A stretch of DNA of 64,000 nt. Source: Anaerolineae bacterium (GTDB taxonomy: Bacteria > Chloroflexota > Anaerolineae > Aggregatilineales > Phototrophicaceae). Each line of letters starts with the position of its first letter. Position 1 is the first letter of the stretch. The notes under the pieces are model-generated. The model was not told the DNA's origin and did no database searches. It worked only from the letters and a program-made list of their open reading frames with translations. A program made the position numbers and the translations under genes. Of the stretch, positions 42,900 to 52,043 are shown in pieces. Location of the stretch: contig JADLAY010000070.1 of assembly GCA_020849765.1 (NCBI GenBank), forward strand, positions 1-64,000, read 5' to 3'.

Positions 42900-44795
42900 C
42901 TAGTGCTCTTTCGAGGATGTGTTCGCGACCGCCTGGGTCGGCGTGCTGCTCGGCGGCGTCATGATCTCATCTGGCAAGAGACGGACTTCCTCGCCATCCT
43001 TGATCAAAGTCGGGTCAGGCGTGACCATACCATAGTGGTCGAAGAACTCGCGCACGTCATCGGCGAGCAGTTCTTCGCGCTCCATTAGCAGTGCCACCAG
43101 ATCGTGAACGACCTGCTTATTTTCGCGCAGCGCCTTACGCGTCTTGAGCAGGATCTCCTGGAAAGCCTCTTCCATCGCCTGCGCCATGTCCTGCGGGATC
43201 TCCTGCGAGATGCCGAACATGCTGAAGCGTAAGGAAGCCGCGCCACCCAACGGGCCGAGCATCCCCGCCAGCGCCATCTGGCGCAGGAGCATGCGGATGT
43301 TGAAGAAATCGCCGCCGACGCCCAGTGTTTGATTATGCAGGCCGCAGAATTCTATCTCTGCCGCTTTACCCGCCACGGAGACGCACAGCCGGTTGCGATA
43401 CTGCTCGCTGGTATTCAGGCCCTGATAGGATTCGCGCGCCGGATAGTGATAGACGTGCCCGAAGGCCGCACCCTGGCGGACGATGGTGATGCGCGAGATG
43501 CGATGGTAGGGCATGAAGATGCGTACGGCGACCGCGTGCCCGGCCTCGTGATAGGCCAGTCGCTCTTTCGCCTCTTTCGACAGATTCTTGATCGGCGAGC
43601 GCAGCCCCATCTCGTGTTCCGGCTTGGCGATCTGGAAATCGCGATAGGTGATGTAACGGCGGCCATCGAACAGGGCATAGCGCAGCGACTCGTTGAGCAG
43701 GTATTTGATGTCGGCGGGCGTGTAGCCGGGTGTCTCGCTCGCCAGAACCGCCGAGATCATCGTTTCGTCGTGCGACATCTTAGACAGGTAGTATTCGAAG
43801 ATGTCGCGCCGACCATCCATATCCGGCGCATCGACGCGCAGCTTCTTATCAAAACGGCCGGGACGCAGCAGCGCCGGGTCAAGCGCGGAAATGCGGTTGG
43901 TCGCGCCGATGGTGAGCAGGCGTTTCGTGATGGGGGGCGGATTGCGACGCAGCAACGTCTTGTAGAACCACGTGCGCAGCTTGGCGCGCCAGCCATGCTC
44001 CAGGCTGAAGCCGCTCATTTCGATCAGCATCGTGCTCAAGAGACCCATATCGCCGCCACCAAAGAGGCCGCCCATCCCGTTGTTGTCGTTGCCGCCCGTC
44101 TGGGCGACACCACCGCGCGCGCCTAATGCGTCGATTTCATCCAGGAAGATGACCGCCGCGCCATACTCTTTGGCCGCTTTGCGCGCCTTCGAGTACAGGT
44201 TCATCACCTTCATCGGCCCGACGCCCATGAACATCGCCTGCAGTGATGACGTATCCAGGTAGAAGAACGGCACGCCCGCCTCAGTGCTGATAGCCTGCGC
44301 CAGCCAGGTCTTGCCGGTGCCGGGCGGCCCTTCCAGCAGCAGGCCGTTGAGCGGCTCGCCGCCGGAATTCTCGAAGGCTTTGACGCCGCGCAGTAGGGTC
44401 ACGATCTGCTCAGCCTGTTCGAGGATTTCCGGTTGTCCGCGGTAGTCCTTGAAGCCAATGCCTTCGGTGCCCTGGCCCGGCATGATCGTGTACGTGCGCG
44501 TCCGCGACAGGAACCAGAACAGGATCACGAACTGGAAGACGATGTAACCGATGGCGAACAGAAGCCGGAACAGGTAGCCGAGCACGTTGAGAATGCTCGT
44601 CATGACTTCCGCGTCGAGCATTGCCACGAGCACGATCCCAAGGATCAGCGCGGGCAGCCACAGCCGCCGGATCAGACGGGCGATGCGATAGGGCAGCCGT
44701 CGTCGGCGGTCGACCAGGGTTTCTTCTTGCTCCCAGTCAAACCGATTGTTGGGTTGCAGATAGGGCTGACCCGGAGCTTGTTTGACAGTCGTCAT
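42900..44795 (-). CDS. FtsH-like membrane AAA metalloprotease, copy B
   Basis: A 631-residue protein with two closely spaced N-terminal membrane segments (about 45-63 and 72-97) and no large outside domain between them. The AAA module has Walker A GPPGTGKT (156-163), a pore-like AMFMGVG (187-193), Walker B VIFLDEID (215-222) and the second region of homology with RPGRFD (311-316). About 27 extra basic residues (SLEHGW to ITKR, 264-292) separate the sensor strand from Walker B compared with ordinary FtsH. The peptidase motif is HEAGH (416-420) with the third zinc ligand Asp496 in GVGGDFF. It should be an active membrane-anchored protease; substrates are unknown. It lies 20 bases after copy A. 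Confidence 0.87.
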   Translation of the reverse strand: MTTVKQAPGQPYLQPNNRFDWEQEETLVDRRRRLPYRIARLIRRLWLPALILGIVLVAMLDAEVMTSILNVLGYLFRLLFAIGYIVFQFVILFWFLSRTRTYTIMPGQGTEGIGFKDYRGQPEILEQAEQIVTLLRGVKAFENSGGEPLNGLLLEGPPGTGKTWLAQAISTEAGVPFFYLDTSSLQAMFMGVGPMKVMNLYSKARKAAKEYGAAVIFLDEIDALGARGGVAQTGGNDNNGMGGLFGGGDMGLLSTMLIEMSGFSLEHGWRAKLRTWFYKTLLRRNPPPITKRLLTIGATNRISALDPALLRPGRFDKKLRVDAPDMDGRRDIFEYYLSKMSHDETMISAVLASETPGYTPADIKYLLNESLRYALFDGRRYITYRDFQIAKPEHEMGLRSPIKNLSKEAKERLAYHEAGHAVAVRIFMPYHRISRITIVRQGAAFGHVYHYPARESYQGLNTSEQYRNRLCVSVAGKAAEIEFCGLHNQTLGVGGDFFNIRMLLRQMALAGMLGPLGGAASLRFSMFGISQEIPQDMAQAMEEAFQEILLKTRKALRENKQVVHDLVALLMEREELLADDVREFFDHYGMVTPDPTLIKDGEEVRLLPDEIMTPPSSTPTQAVANTSSKEH

Positions 44796-44815
44796 AAGAT
44801 TGATTCCCGCAAGCG

Positions 44816-46675
44816 CTACTGCGTCTGATCAGTCTCGGGGTTGACCGTGACGACGTCGTCGCCGGGCGGCCCGATCTGAACTTTCGGCGTGAAGAACCCG
44901 TACTGGTCGAAAAATGCCTCAACTTCGTCGGCGAGCAGCTCGTTCTTGACCATCAGCTGTTGGATCAGCGCTTCGCCCATTTCCTTGTGCGTCCGCAGGG
45001 CAAGGCGTACTTCATCAAGCACCATGCGGAAGGTTTCTTCCATGGCCTGGCGCATGTCGAAGGTTGGGGCCATGTTGGACATGTCGGTGCCCATGTTGGC
45101 GCCCAACGGCCCGAACATGCCCGCGTTGGCCATCTGCCAGAGCACGCTGCGGATGTAGGCAAAGTCGCCGCCGACGCCCAACGTTTGCTCGTGGATGCCG
45201 CAGAACTCCATCTCACCGGCTTTACCCGCGACCGCGCCGCGCAGCGCGTTCATCATGTTGTCGTAGGTGTTCATGTAATCATATTCTTCGAGCGCCGGGT
45301 AGTGCATGACGTGCCCCAGCGCGCCGCCCTGGCGGACGACGGTGATACGCGAAATGCGATGATGCGGCAGATACAGGCGGATGGCGATGGCGTGACCGGT
45401 TTCGTGCGCACACAGGCGATACTTGTCCTCACGCGCCAGGTTCTTGATCGGCGAGCGCAGGCCCATCTCGTGTTCCGGCTGGGCCATACGAATGTCGCGG
45501 GTGGTCATGTAAGTGCGGTCGTCGAACAGGGCGTAACGCAGCGCCTCGTTGAGCAAATATTTCAGATCGGCCGGGGTGTAGAACGGCGTCTCGCTTGCCA
45601 GCACCAGCGGATCAATCGTTTCGTCGTGCGAGATCTTGGACAGGTAGTAGGCGATGATGTCGCGCCTCCCTTCGAGATCCGGCGCGTCGACGCGGATCTT
45701 TTTGTCGAAGCGTCCCGGACGCAGCAGCGCGGGGTCAAGCGCCTGGATGCGGTTGGTTGCACCAATCGTGAGCACGCGCTTTTGCGGTTTGGGTGGGTTG
45801 CGGCGGCGGATGCGCTTGTACCACCAGGCGCGACGGCGCGCGCCCGCGCCATATTCCTGGCTGAAGCCGCTCATCTCGGTCAGCAGGGTGCTGAGCAGGC
45901 CCATGTTGCCGCCGCCGCCCATACCGCCCATCATCATGCGTTCGACGAAACGCGGCGAGATCGGCGGCTCCATGGCGCCGTTCTCTTTGGTCGCCACGCC
46001 GGGCCGCGCACCGATGGCGTCGATCTCATCGATGAAGATGATCGCCGCGCCATATTCCTTGGCCGCACGGCGCGCACGCCGGTAGAGATTCATGACTTTG
46101 AGCGGCGCGATGCCGAAGAACATCGACGACATGCCGGACGCATCAACGTAGAAAAATGGCACACCGGCCTCGGTGCTGATCGCCTGCGCGAGCCAGGTCT
46201 TGCCGGTGCCGGGCGGTCCTTCCAGCAGCAGACCGTTGAGCGGCTCGCCGCCCGCCTGCTCGAACGCCTTGACGCCGCGCAGCAGCTTGACGATCTGGCG
46301 TGCCTGTTCGAGCAGTTCCGGCTGGCCGCGATAATCGTCGAAGCTGATGCCTTCCGCGCCGGGCCAGATTGTGTACATGCGCGCGCGTCCCAGGAAGTAG
46401 AACAGCGCGATGAACTGGATCATGATGAAGGCGGCGGCGAAGGCAAATTGGAAGATGACGGCTAAGACGGAGGCAATTGCCATCATCACGTCGGGATTGA
46501 GCAATGCCGTGAGGATGATCAGAAGAATGACGACTTTGAACCACCAGAAGCGGATGAAGCGCCAGATGCGGCGGGACAGCCTGTTGCGCTCCTCAACCAG
46601 CGTCGTCTCGCTTTCCCACGAGTATTTACGACGCGGTTGATCTGGCAACGGGGCGTTCGTCTTGACCAGACTCAT
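44816..46675 (-). CDS. FtsH-like membrane AAA metalloprotease, copy A
   Basis: A 619-residue paralogue of the next gene, with the same order: two membrane segments (about 42-60 and 66-95), Walker A GPPGTGKT (153-160), a pore-like SMFFGIA (184-190), Walker B IIFIDEID (212-219), RPGRFD (319-324), HETGH (424-428) and Asp504 in GVGGDFA. Residues about 271-300 form the same basic insertion (SQEYGAGARRRAWWYK to KPQKR). The region after Walker B differs from copy B (PPISPRFVERMMMGGMGGGG). Tandem, co-transcribed, diverged copies suggest a hetero-hexamer. Copy A is first in the pair, and a lipoprotein gene lies just upstream. Confidence 0.87.
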   Translation of the reverse strand: MSLVKTNAPLPDQPRRKYSWESETTLVEERNRLSRRIWRFIRFWWFKVVILLIILTALLNPDVMMAIASVLAVIFQFAFAAAFIMIQFIALFYFLGRARMYTIWPGAEGISFDDYRGQPELLEQARQIVKLLRGVKAFEQAGGEPLNGLLLEGPPGTGKTWLAQAISTEAGVPFFYVDASGMSSMFFGIAPLKVMNLYRRARRAAKEYGAAIIFIDEIDAIGARPGVATKENGAMEPPISPRFVERMMMGGMGGGGNMGLLSTLLTEMSGFSQEYGAGARRRAWWYKRIRRRNPPKPQKRVLTIGATNRIQALDPALLRPGRFDKKIRVDAPDLEGRRDIIAYYLSKISHDETIDPLVLASETPFYTPADLKYLLNEALRYALFDDRTYMTTRDIRMAQPEHEMGLRSPIKNLAREDKYRLCAHETGHAIAIRLYLPHHRISRITVVRQGGALGHVMHYPALEEYDYMNTYDNMMNALRGAVAGKAGEMEFCGIHEQTLGVGGDFAYIRSVLWQMANAGMFGPLGANMGTDMSNMAPTFDMRQAMEETFRMVLDEVRLALRTHKEMGEALIQQLMVKNELLADEVEAFFDQYGFFTPKVQIGPPGDDVVTVNPETDQTQ

Positions 46676-46720
46676 ACGCGGTATCCTGAATAACTCGCTT
46701 TACGATGTGGGCTGAAGCTG

Positions 46721-47374
46721 CTAACCCGCTTCATCAGGTGGCGCTACAAACATGGGATGGTTGGGCGTGCCGGTGTAAAACTCCAGCGAGTCGGGCTGCA
46801 CATCCTGCATCTTGCCTTCGGCCAGCAGATCCAGAAACGTCTCCAGCGAACGATTGCCCTGGAGATAGTTGACGGCATCCAGACGGCCAATTTCGAAGCT
46901 GCGGTCGACGATCCCGACGAAGCTCGGCCCGTTGTCGAGCGTGTTGATTTCCGCCGGGGCGACAAAGGTGATGCGTAATACGTCGGAGTTTTCGCTTTCG
47001 GGGATGACGGCGCGCCAGGTGAGTTCGACCGCCTGCCGCAGGGCATCGGCCCAATCACGCTGGCCCTGGGGCGTATTCTGCGGCGAGGCCAGGAACAGCA
47101 TCGTCACGTCGAAAATGTGGGCTTCAATGTCTTCGCGAATCTCGATGATGTCGACCAGGTTATCCGCCGCTTCGATGCGATAGGCGGCGTTCAGCAGCGA
47201 CGAATCCGTATCGCCAGATTTATCACCCATGACGAGGTCGATGTTCTGAACAGTGCGTTCTGCCTGTGAGGAACCGCCACCTTCGCCCGTCAACACACGC
47301 AAGCCGGGGAACACGCTGCAGCCTGAAACTGCGAGCGCAGCCATTACACCAAGGAGGAACCAACGGGGGCGCAT
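46721..47374 (-). CDS. Lipoprotein of unknown function
   Basis: A 217-residue protein with a lipoprotein signal: RPR, a hydrophobic stretch, and lipobox AVSGC, putting the modified cysteine at about residue 19. The rest is soluble, mixed alpha/beta, with SQAERTVQNIDLVMGDKSGD and ADNLVDIIEIREDIEAHIFDVTMLFLASPQNTPQGQRDWADALRQAVELTW. No family is recognised. It is co-directional with the two FtsH-like genes and ends 45 bases before copy A, so it may be a partner or substrate; that is inference from position. Confidence 0.75.
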   Translation of the reverse strand: MRPRWFLLGVMAALAVSGCSVFPGLRVLTGEGGGSSQAERTVQNIDLVMGDKSGDTDSSLLNAAYRIEAADNLVDIIEIREDIEAHIFDVTMLFLASPQNTPQGQRDWADALRQAVELTWRAVIPESENSDVLRITFVAPAEINTLDNGPSFVGIVDRSFEIGRLDAVNYLQGNRSLETFLDLLAEGKMQDVQPDSLEFYTGTPNHPMFVAPPDEAG

Positions 47375-47606
47375 AACGGTTTCCTTAACGACTCAACCAG
47401 TGGCTCAGGGTGTCAGGATAACAAGTCAACAATTCCCCTTCACTTAGCTTAACATAGTATTGCACTTCTGCCTGCATCGCACACATCCCTGAACAAGTCT
47501 CATCAAACTCTATTGTTGCCGTGTTTCAGTCTATACGTCTGGCGCAGCGCCACGGTTCAATAGGCGCCGTTTGATCTACGATACGTCTATTTGTGCCCGA
47601 TCGGTT

Positions 47607-47615
47607 TGCTATAAT
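47607..47615 (+). promoter_or_regulatory. Extended -10 of the glycosyltransferase pair
   Basis: TGCTATAAT matches the extended -10 consensus in full (TGn then TATAAT at 47610-47615). A -35 is not clear, which is tolerated with an extended -10. The likely GTG start is at 47653, about 38 bases downstream. Confidence 0.55.
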
Positions 47616-47652
47616 GTGTGCCCAGATTTTGCGGCTCAAGCAAGGCGCCAAT

Positions 47653-49251
47653 GTGGCAACCCGTTCGACGACACAAGCGGATGAATCTCGGCCGATCAAC
47701 GCGATCGTTCTGCTGATTGGCGCGATGATCCTGGCGCTGGCGCTGCGCTTAGTGCTGCTGCCCATGATCGTGCATCCCGGCATTGCCGATCCCAATCATT
47801 ACTTCAACATGGGGCTGCGCCTGCTCGATGGGCAGGGCTTCACCATCGATTACATCTGGCAGTACAACGTACCCCCGGCGTCTATCGTCCATCCTGAGGA
47901 GCACTGGATGCCGCTGGTGGCGTTGATCGCGGCGGGGTCGATGGCGCTGTTTGGGACGGGCGTCCATGCGGCGCTGCTGCCGTTCCTGCTGCTGGGCGTG
48001 CTGCTCGTGCCACTCGGCTACGCCGCGGCGCGCCAGTTCGGCTGCCAGCCGCTGACGAGCGTCTTCATCGGCGCCTGTGCCGGGCTGCTGCCGGAACTAA
48101 CCCTGGCCTCACTGCGCACCGATACGACCATCGTCGCGACCATCCTCGTCGGTATCAGCCTGATGCTGATGACGCATGGCATTCGCCGCGGCCATGCGTT
48201 GGCGTTTGTCGGCAGCGGCATCGCGGCGGGCCTGGCCTATCTGACACGCAATGATGGCGCGCTGCTGCTGCCCGCGTTTGCCGTGACGCTCGTCGTCTAC
48301 GCGCTCTGGGGCAAAGGTGAGCGGCACTCTGGATGGCTCCGCTATCTGCTCTTGCCGCTCTTGTTTGCCATCGTCATCGCGCCCTGGATCGCGCGCAATC
48401 TTGAGGTGATCGGCACGGCGACCACGCCGGAAGCCGACGATATGTTCTTCTTCACCGATCACAGCGATCACTATGCCTACGGGCGCCACTTCACGCTCGA
48501 AACGATGCTGGCAGCGCAGACGCCGTCGCAGATCATCAACAAGCGCGTCTTCGAAGCGGCAGCAGCCGTGCAGGTCGCTTACACAGCCTTCGATCAACTG
48601 CTGCCGGTGGCGGTCATCGGCGGCCTCCTGCTCCTGATCGCGGCGCGCGACCGCCAGCGCTGGCTGACCCTCGCGCCCGTTCTGATCATGCTTCTCGGCT
48701 TGTTCGTCGCCTACCCGCTGCTGATCCCGTACAAAAGCCAGGCGGGCAGCTTCAAGAAGGCTTATCTCGCGCTTGTGCCGCTGTTATTGCCGCTGGCGGG
48801 TTATGCGCTCGAACGTGCCATCACCGACCGGAGCCTGCGCACCGGCGCGATGCTGCTGACGCTCGCCTTCCTGGCGGCCAATGCCTTCCAGATGGTGCGC
48901 CTGGATGCCCGCGCCACGAGCGACTACCTGAACAGCATCGAACAGGTCGCCGCCGTCGCCCGCAGCCTGCCGGATCGTACCGGCGACGGCGACATCGTCC
49001 TCATGACCCAAGATCCGTACATGCTGCGCTTCGTCGGCGTGCGCTCGGTCATGTTCCCGTCGGAGTCGCGCGATGTCGTGATCGAGGTCGCGCGGCGCTA
49101 CGGGATCGACTATCTACTCATGCCCGCGGCGCGTCCATCGCTCGATCCGCTGCTGCTGGATGACGATCTCGACCCGCGCTTCATCCGCGTGGCCGAGCTG
49201 CCCGGCACGACCTACGCCTTCTACGCCATCGCCGAGGATGCCGGGGCATGA
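47653..49251 (+). CDS. GT39-like membrane glycosyltransferase
   Basis: A 532-residue protein of the ArnT/PMT-like GT-C fold. The first outside loop after helix one carries an acidic pair in the right place (GIADPNHYFNMGLRLLDGQGFTIDY), followed by PASIVHPEEHWMPLVALIAAGS. About ten membrane helices fill residues 12-415 and a soluble tail of about 120 residues closes the chain. It should move a sugar from a lipid-linked donor to an acceptor in the envelope; neither is known. The GTG at 47653 is chosen because AAGG precedes it, whereas the frame's upstream ATG overlaps the promoter. Its stop overlaps the next start (ATGA). Confidence 0.82.
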   Translation: MATRSTTQADESRPINAIVLLIGAMILALALRLVLLPMIVHPGIADPNHYFNMGLRLLDGQGFTIDYIWQYNVPPASIVHPEEHWMPLVALIAAGSMALFGTGVHAALLPFLLLGVLLVPLGYAAARQFGCQPLTSVFIGACAGLLPELTLASLRTDTTIVATILVGISLMLMTHGIRRGHALAFVGSGIAAGLAYLTRNDGALLLPAFAVTLVVYALWGKGERHSGWLRYLLLPLLFAIVIAPWIARNLEVIGTATTPEADDMFFFTDHSDHYAYGRHFTLETMLAAQTPSQIINKRVFEAAAAVQVAYTAFDQLLPVAVIGGLLLLIAARDRQRWLTLAPVLIMLLGLFVAYPLLIPYKSQAGSFKKAYLALVPLLLPLAGYALERAITDRSLRTGAMLLTLAFLAANAFQMVRLDARATSDYLNSIEQVAAVARSLPDRTGDGDIVLMTQDPYMLRFVGVRSVMFPSESRDVVIEVARRYGIDYLLMPAARPSLDPLLLDDDLDPRFIRVAELPGTTYAFYAIAEDAGA

Positions 49252-50540
49252 TGACACACCGCCGTTGGCTGCTCCTGCTGCTGGCGCTGGGGTTGATCCT
49301 GCGCCTCGCGTACGGCCTCTCGCAGCCGCCGTTCACCGCCTACACAGGTACTGGCGGCGACAGCGGCTGGTATCTGCTCAATGGCCTGGCGTTGGTCGGG
49401 GGCAGGTTGCCGGAGGGGATGCAGGTCGACATCTCGACGCTGCAGCCGCCGCCGGGCTACTTGATCTTCGTCGGCATCCCGCAGTTGTTTTTGCCGCTGA
49501 CGGATGCCGTGCGAGCCATCCTGGTGCTTCAGGCGTTGTTGAGCACGGCCACCTGCTATCTCGCCTATCTGATCGCCGAGAAGGTTGCCGGGGAGCGCGC
49601 CGGGCTGTTCGCGCTGGCGGTGCTGGCGTTCTCGCCCGCCTTCATCCTCGAAAGCGGGCAGGTCGTCACCGAGACGCTCTACCTGTTCCTGCTGGCCGCC
49701 GCCTTCGTGGTTTACCTGAGCGCCATCGAGCGGACGGCTGCGATGTCCAGGCCGGATCTCGCCCGGCTGGCCGGGGCAGGGGCGCTGTTCGGGCTGGCGA
49801 CGCTCACGCGCGCCGTCCTGCTGCTGTTCCCGCTCGGCCTGATGATCCACTTTGTGCTCGTGCATCGCTCGTCGCGCACGATCCACGCGCTGCTGGCGCT
49901 GGGACTTTCGTTTGCACTCGTCGTCTCGACCTGGACGATCTACAACCTGGCGCGCTGGGATCGTTTCGTCCTGGCGGGTGAAGGCTTCGGCGGTCTCATT
50001 TATGCGGGCACCGTCGGTTGGGAAGGGCCGAACGAACTTGACGCGCAGTTGGAGCAGGATGCCTCTCCGGATGCTGAGGGCGATATCTACCTCGATGCCG
50101 CTGCCAACGTCATCCGCCGGGATCTGCCCGCCTACTTGCGGCGACGCCTGGGCGAGCTGGTCGGCGCTTATCTACAGCCGCACAATACGCCGCTGTTCCC
50201 CGGCGAGAGCCTGCGCGTGCTGGCGCAGGACTGGTGGACGCAGGATCGCAGCCTGGGTGGGGTAGGGCGCATCATCCAGGGCGATGCCTTCTGGCCCAAG
50301 CTGATGCTCTACGTCGCGCACTTTGGGGCGCTGCTGTTCGGCACGCTCGGCATGTGGACGACGCGCCGCCAATGGCGCCTGACGCTGCCACTGATCGGCT
50401 TCGTCGCCTACGTCACACTGATTCATTTAGCCCTCTATGCGCTGCCGCGCTACCTGTTTCCGGCGCTCATGATCGGACACATTTTCGCCGCGTTGTGGTT
50501 CGCTTCACGATTCCATGGCAAAACTCGGCTAAAATCTTAA
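49248..50540 (+). CDS. GT39-like membrane glycosyltransferase, second copy
   Basis: A 430-residue GT-C-type protein that begins in the stop of the previous gene (ATGA), so the pair is translationally coupled. After helix one the loop TGTGGDSGWYLLNGLALV has an Asp at the place of the family's acidic residue, and LQPPPGYLIFVGIPQLF follows. About nine membrane helices are visible (to near residue 415). It lacks the long soluble tail of its partner. The two may act in sequence on one polymer, but donor and acceptor are unknown. Confidence 0.82.
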   Translation: MMTHRRWLLLLLALGLILRLAYGLSQPPFTAYTGTGGDSGWYLLNGLALVGGRLPEGMQVDISTLQPPPGYLIFVGIPQLFLPLTDAVRAILVLQALLSTATCYLAYLIAEKVAGERAGLFALAVLAFSPAFILESGQVVTETLYLFLLAAAFVVYLSAIERTAAMSRPDLARLAGAGALFGLATLTRAVLLLFPLGLMIHFVLVHRSSRTIHALLALGLSFALVVSTWTIYNLARWDRFVLAGEGFGGLIYAGTVGWEGPNELDAQLEQDASPDAEGDIYLDAAANVIRRDLPAYLRRRLGELVGAYLQPHNTPLFPGESLRVLAQDWWTQDRSLGGVGRIIQGDAFWPKLMLYVAHFGALLFGTLGMWTTRRQWRLTLPLIGFVAYVTLIHLALYALPRYLFPALMIGHIFAALWFASRFHGKTRLKS

Positions 50541-50570
50541 TATAGGCGAAGAACATCGTGCGGGAGAACC

Positions 50571-52040
50571 ATGAACCAGCAGCAAGTTATTGCCGGTCGG
50601 TTTCGCATCGAGACATTGATTCAGCGCGGCGGCATGGGTGATGTCTATCGCGGCACGGATCTTGAAACAGAGCAGACGATCGCCGTCAAGACGTTGAACC
50701 GCGACATGCTCCAGGAAGATCCGCTGCTGCTCGAACGCTTTCGACGTGAAGCGGATGTCCTGCGCCGTCTCAATCACCCCAACATCGTCCGCATCCTGGC
50801 GACCGTGGACGAGGACAGCGGGCATCACATTGTCATGGAATACATGCCGGGCGGCTCACTTGGCGATCTGATTGACCGCGACGGCAAGCTGCCGCTCGAC
50901 CGCAGCGTCCACATCGCGCTCGATCTGTCGGATGCGCTGACGCGCGCCCACCGCCTGCAGATCATCCACCGCGACGTCAAACCGGCCCACGTCCTGCTGG
51001 CGGCGGACGGTACGCCGCGGCTGACCGACTTCGGCGTCGCCCAGATGGCCGACCGGCAAACGCGCCTCACGCGCCAGGGGGCGCTGCTGGGCACCGTCGC
51101 CTATCTGGCGCCAGAACTGTGCACGGGCGAGCCTTACAGCGAGAAGAGCGACATCTGGGCGTTTGGCGTCGTGCTCTACGAGATGCTCGCCGGGCGGCGT
51201 CCGTTCGGCGGTGAGCGCCCGGCAGAGGTCGTCGGCGCGATCATGAATGATCCGGTGTCGGATCTCGATCGTTACCGTGGGGATGTGCCCACGCGCCTGA
51301 ATGCGCTCATCCTGCGCATGCTCGCCAAACAACCGGCAGAACGTTGGGACAGTGTGCGCGCCGTCGGCACCGAGTTGGAGGAGATCTCGCGCGATTTGAA
51401 CGCCGCGCCGGTCGAAAAAGCGCCGGAAACGCCGCGCCCGAAAGTCGTAGCCCCGCCGCTCTCGCCGTCCGTCACGCTGGAAGCCGCCCGCCCCCGTACG
51501 ACGTCGGAGCCGCGCATCTACCTGTCCTACCGGCGCAGCGATGCGGATGCGTTCGTTGCCGAGCTTGCGCCACGCCTGGAGAATCTGTTCGGGCATGAGA
51601 ATGTCGTCCGCGATGTCGACCGGCTCAATCTGCGGACAGCGTCGCGGCTGGTGCTGATCAACGAAGTGCTCGGCACGTGCACGCACGCCGTGATCGTGAT
51701 CGGGCCAAAGTGGCGCGGCAACGAGCAGCTCAACCTCGACAGCGCCCGTGACCCCGTGCGCATCGAACTCGAAGCCGCCCTGAAGATGAGCGGACTCACG
51801 CTGCTGCCGCTGTTGGTTGATGGCGCGACGATGCCGCGCGCGCAAGAGCTGCCCACGTCACTGGTCGCGCTTGCTGGTCTATCCCCGGCTTTCTCCGGCG
51901 GGGATTTCGAGGCGGGTCTGCGCCAACTGGCCGCGATCATTCGTGGCAGCCCGGCGCAGCGGCGCGCCTGGTTGTGGCCTGCGCTGGCCGCCGCGAGCGT
52001 GATCCTGATCGTGCTGCTGCTCGTGCTCACCCGCGCCTGA
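50571..52040 (+). CDS. Ser/Thr protein kinase fused to a TIR domain, tail-anchored
   Basis: A 489-residue fusion. The kinase domain spans about 10-270: a glycine loop QRGGMGDVYRG, Lys40 in AVKTL, the catalytic loop HRDVKPAHVLL with Asp135, DFG at 153-155, and APEL. The Asn that normally coordinates magnesium after the catalytic Lys is His140. A 45-residue Pro/Ala linker follows. A TIR domain spans about 315-450 (RIYLSYRRSDADAFVAELAPRL, VIVIGPKW, DPVRIELEAAL, LPLLVDGATMP); Glu399 in RIELE is the candidate NADase catalytic residue. A single C-terminal membrane helix (about 466-487) makes it tail-anchored, with both domains cytoplasmic. No defence gene is beside it. Confidence 0.88.
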   Translation: MNQQQVIAGRFRIETLIQRGGMGDVYRGTDLETEQTIAVKTLNRDMLQEDPLLLERFRREADVLRRLNHPNIVRILATVDEDSGHHIVMEYMPGGSLGDLIDRDGKLPLDRSVHIALDLSDALTRAHRLQIIHRDVKPAHVLLAADGTPRLTDFGVAQMADRQTRLTRQGALLGTVAYLAPELCTGEPYSEKSDIWAFGVVLYEMLAGRRPFGGERPAEVVGAIMNDPVSDLDRYRGDVPTRLNALILRMLAKQPAERWDSVRAVGTELEEISRDLNAAPVEKAPETPRPKVVAPPLSPSVTLEAARPRTTSEPRIYLSYRRSDADAFVAELAPRLENLFGHENVVRDVDRLNLRTASRLVLINEVLGTCTHAVIVIGPKWRGNEQLNLDSARDPVRIELEAALKMSGLTLLPLLVDGATMPRAQELPTSLVALAGLSPAFSGGDFEAGLRQLAAIIRGSPAQRRAWLWPALAAASVILIVLLLVLTRA

Positions 52041-52043
52041 AGC

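Noticed and set aside
44960..46465. A 501-codon open frame opposite the FtsH-like copy A
   Set aside because: Antisense to a protein with complete AAA and protease motifs; no domain in the shadow.
50571..52040. Kinase-TIR as part of a known anti-phage operon
   Set aside because: Neighbours are glycosyltransferases and a surface protein; no SIR2, Argonaute, nuclease or cyclase partner is nearby, so a named defence system cannot be claimed.
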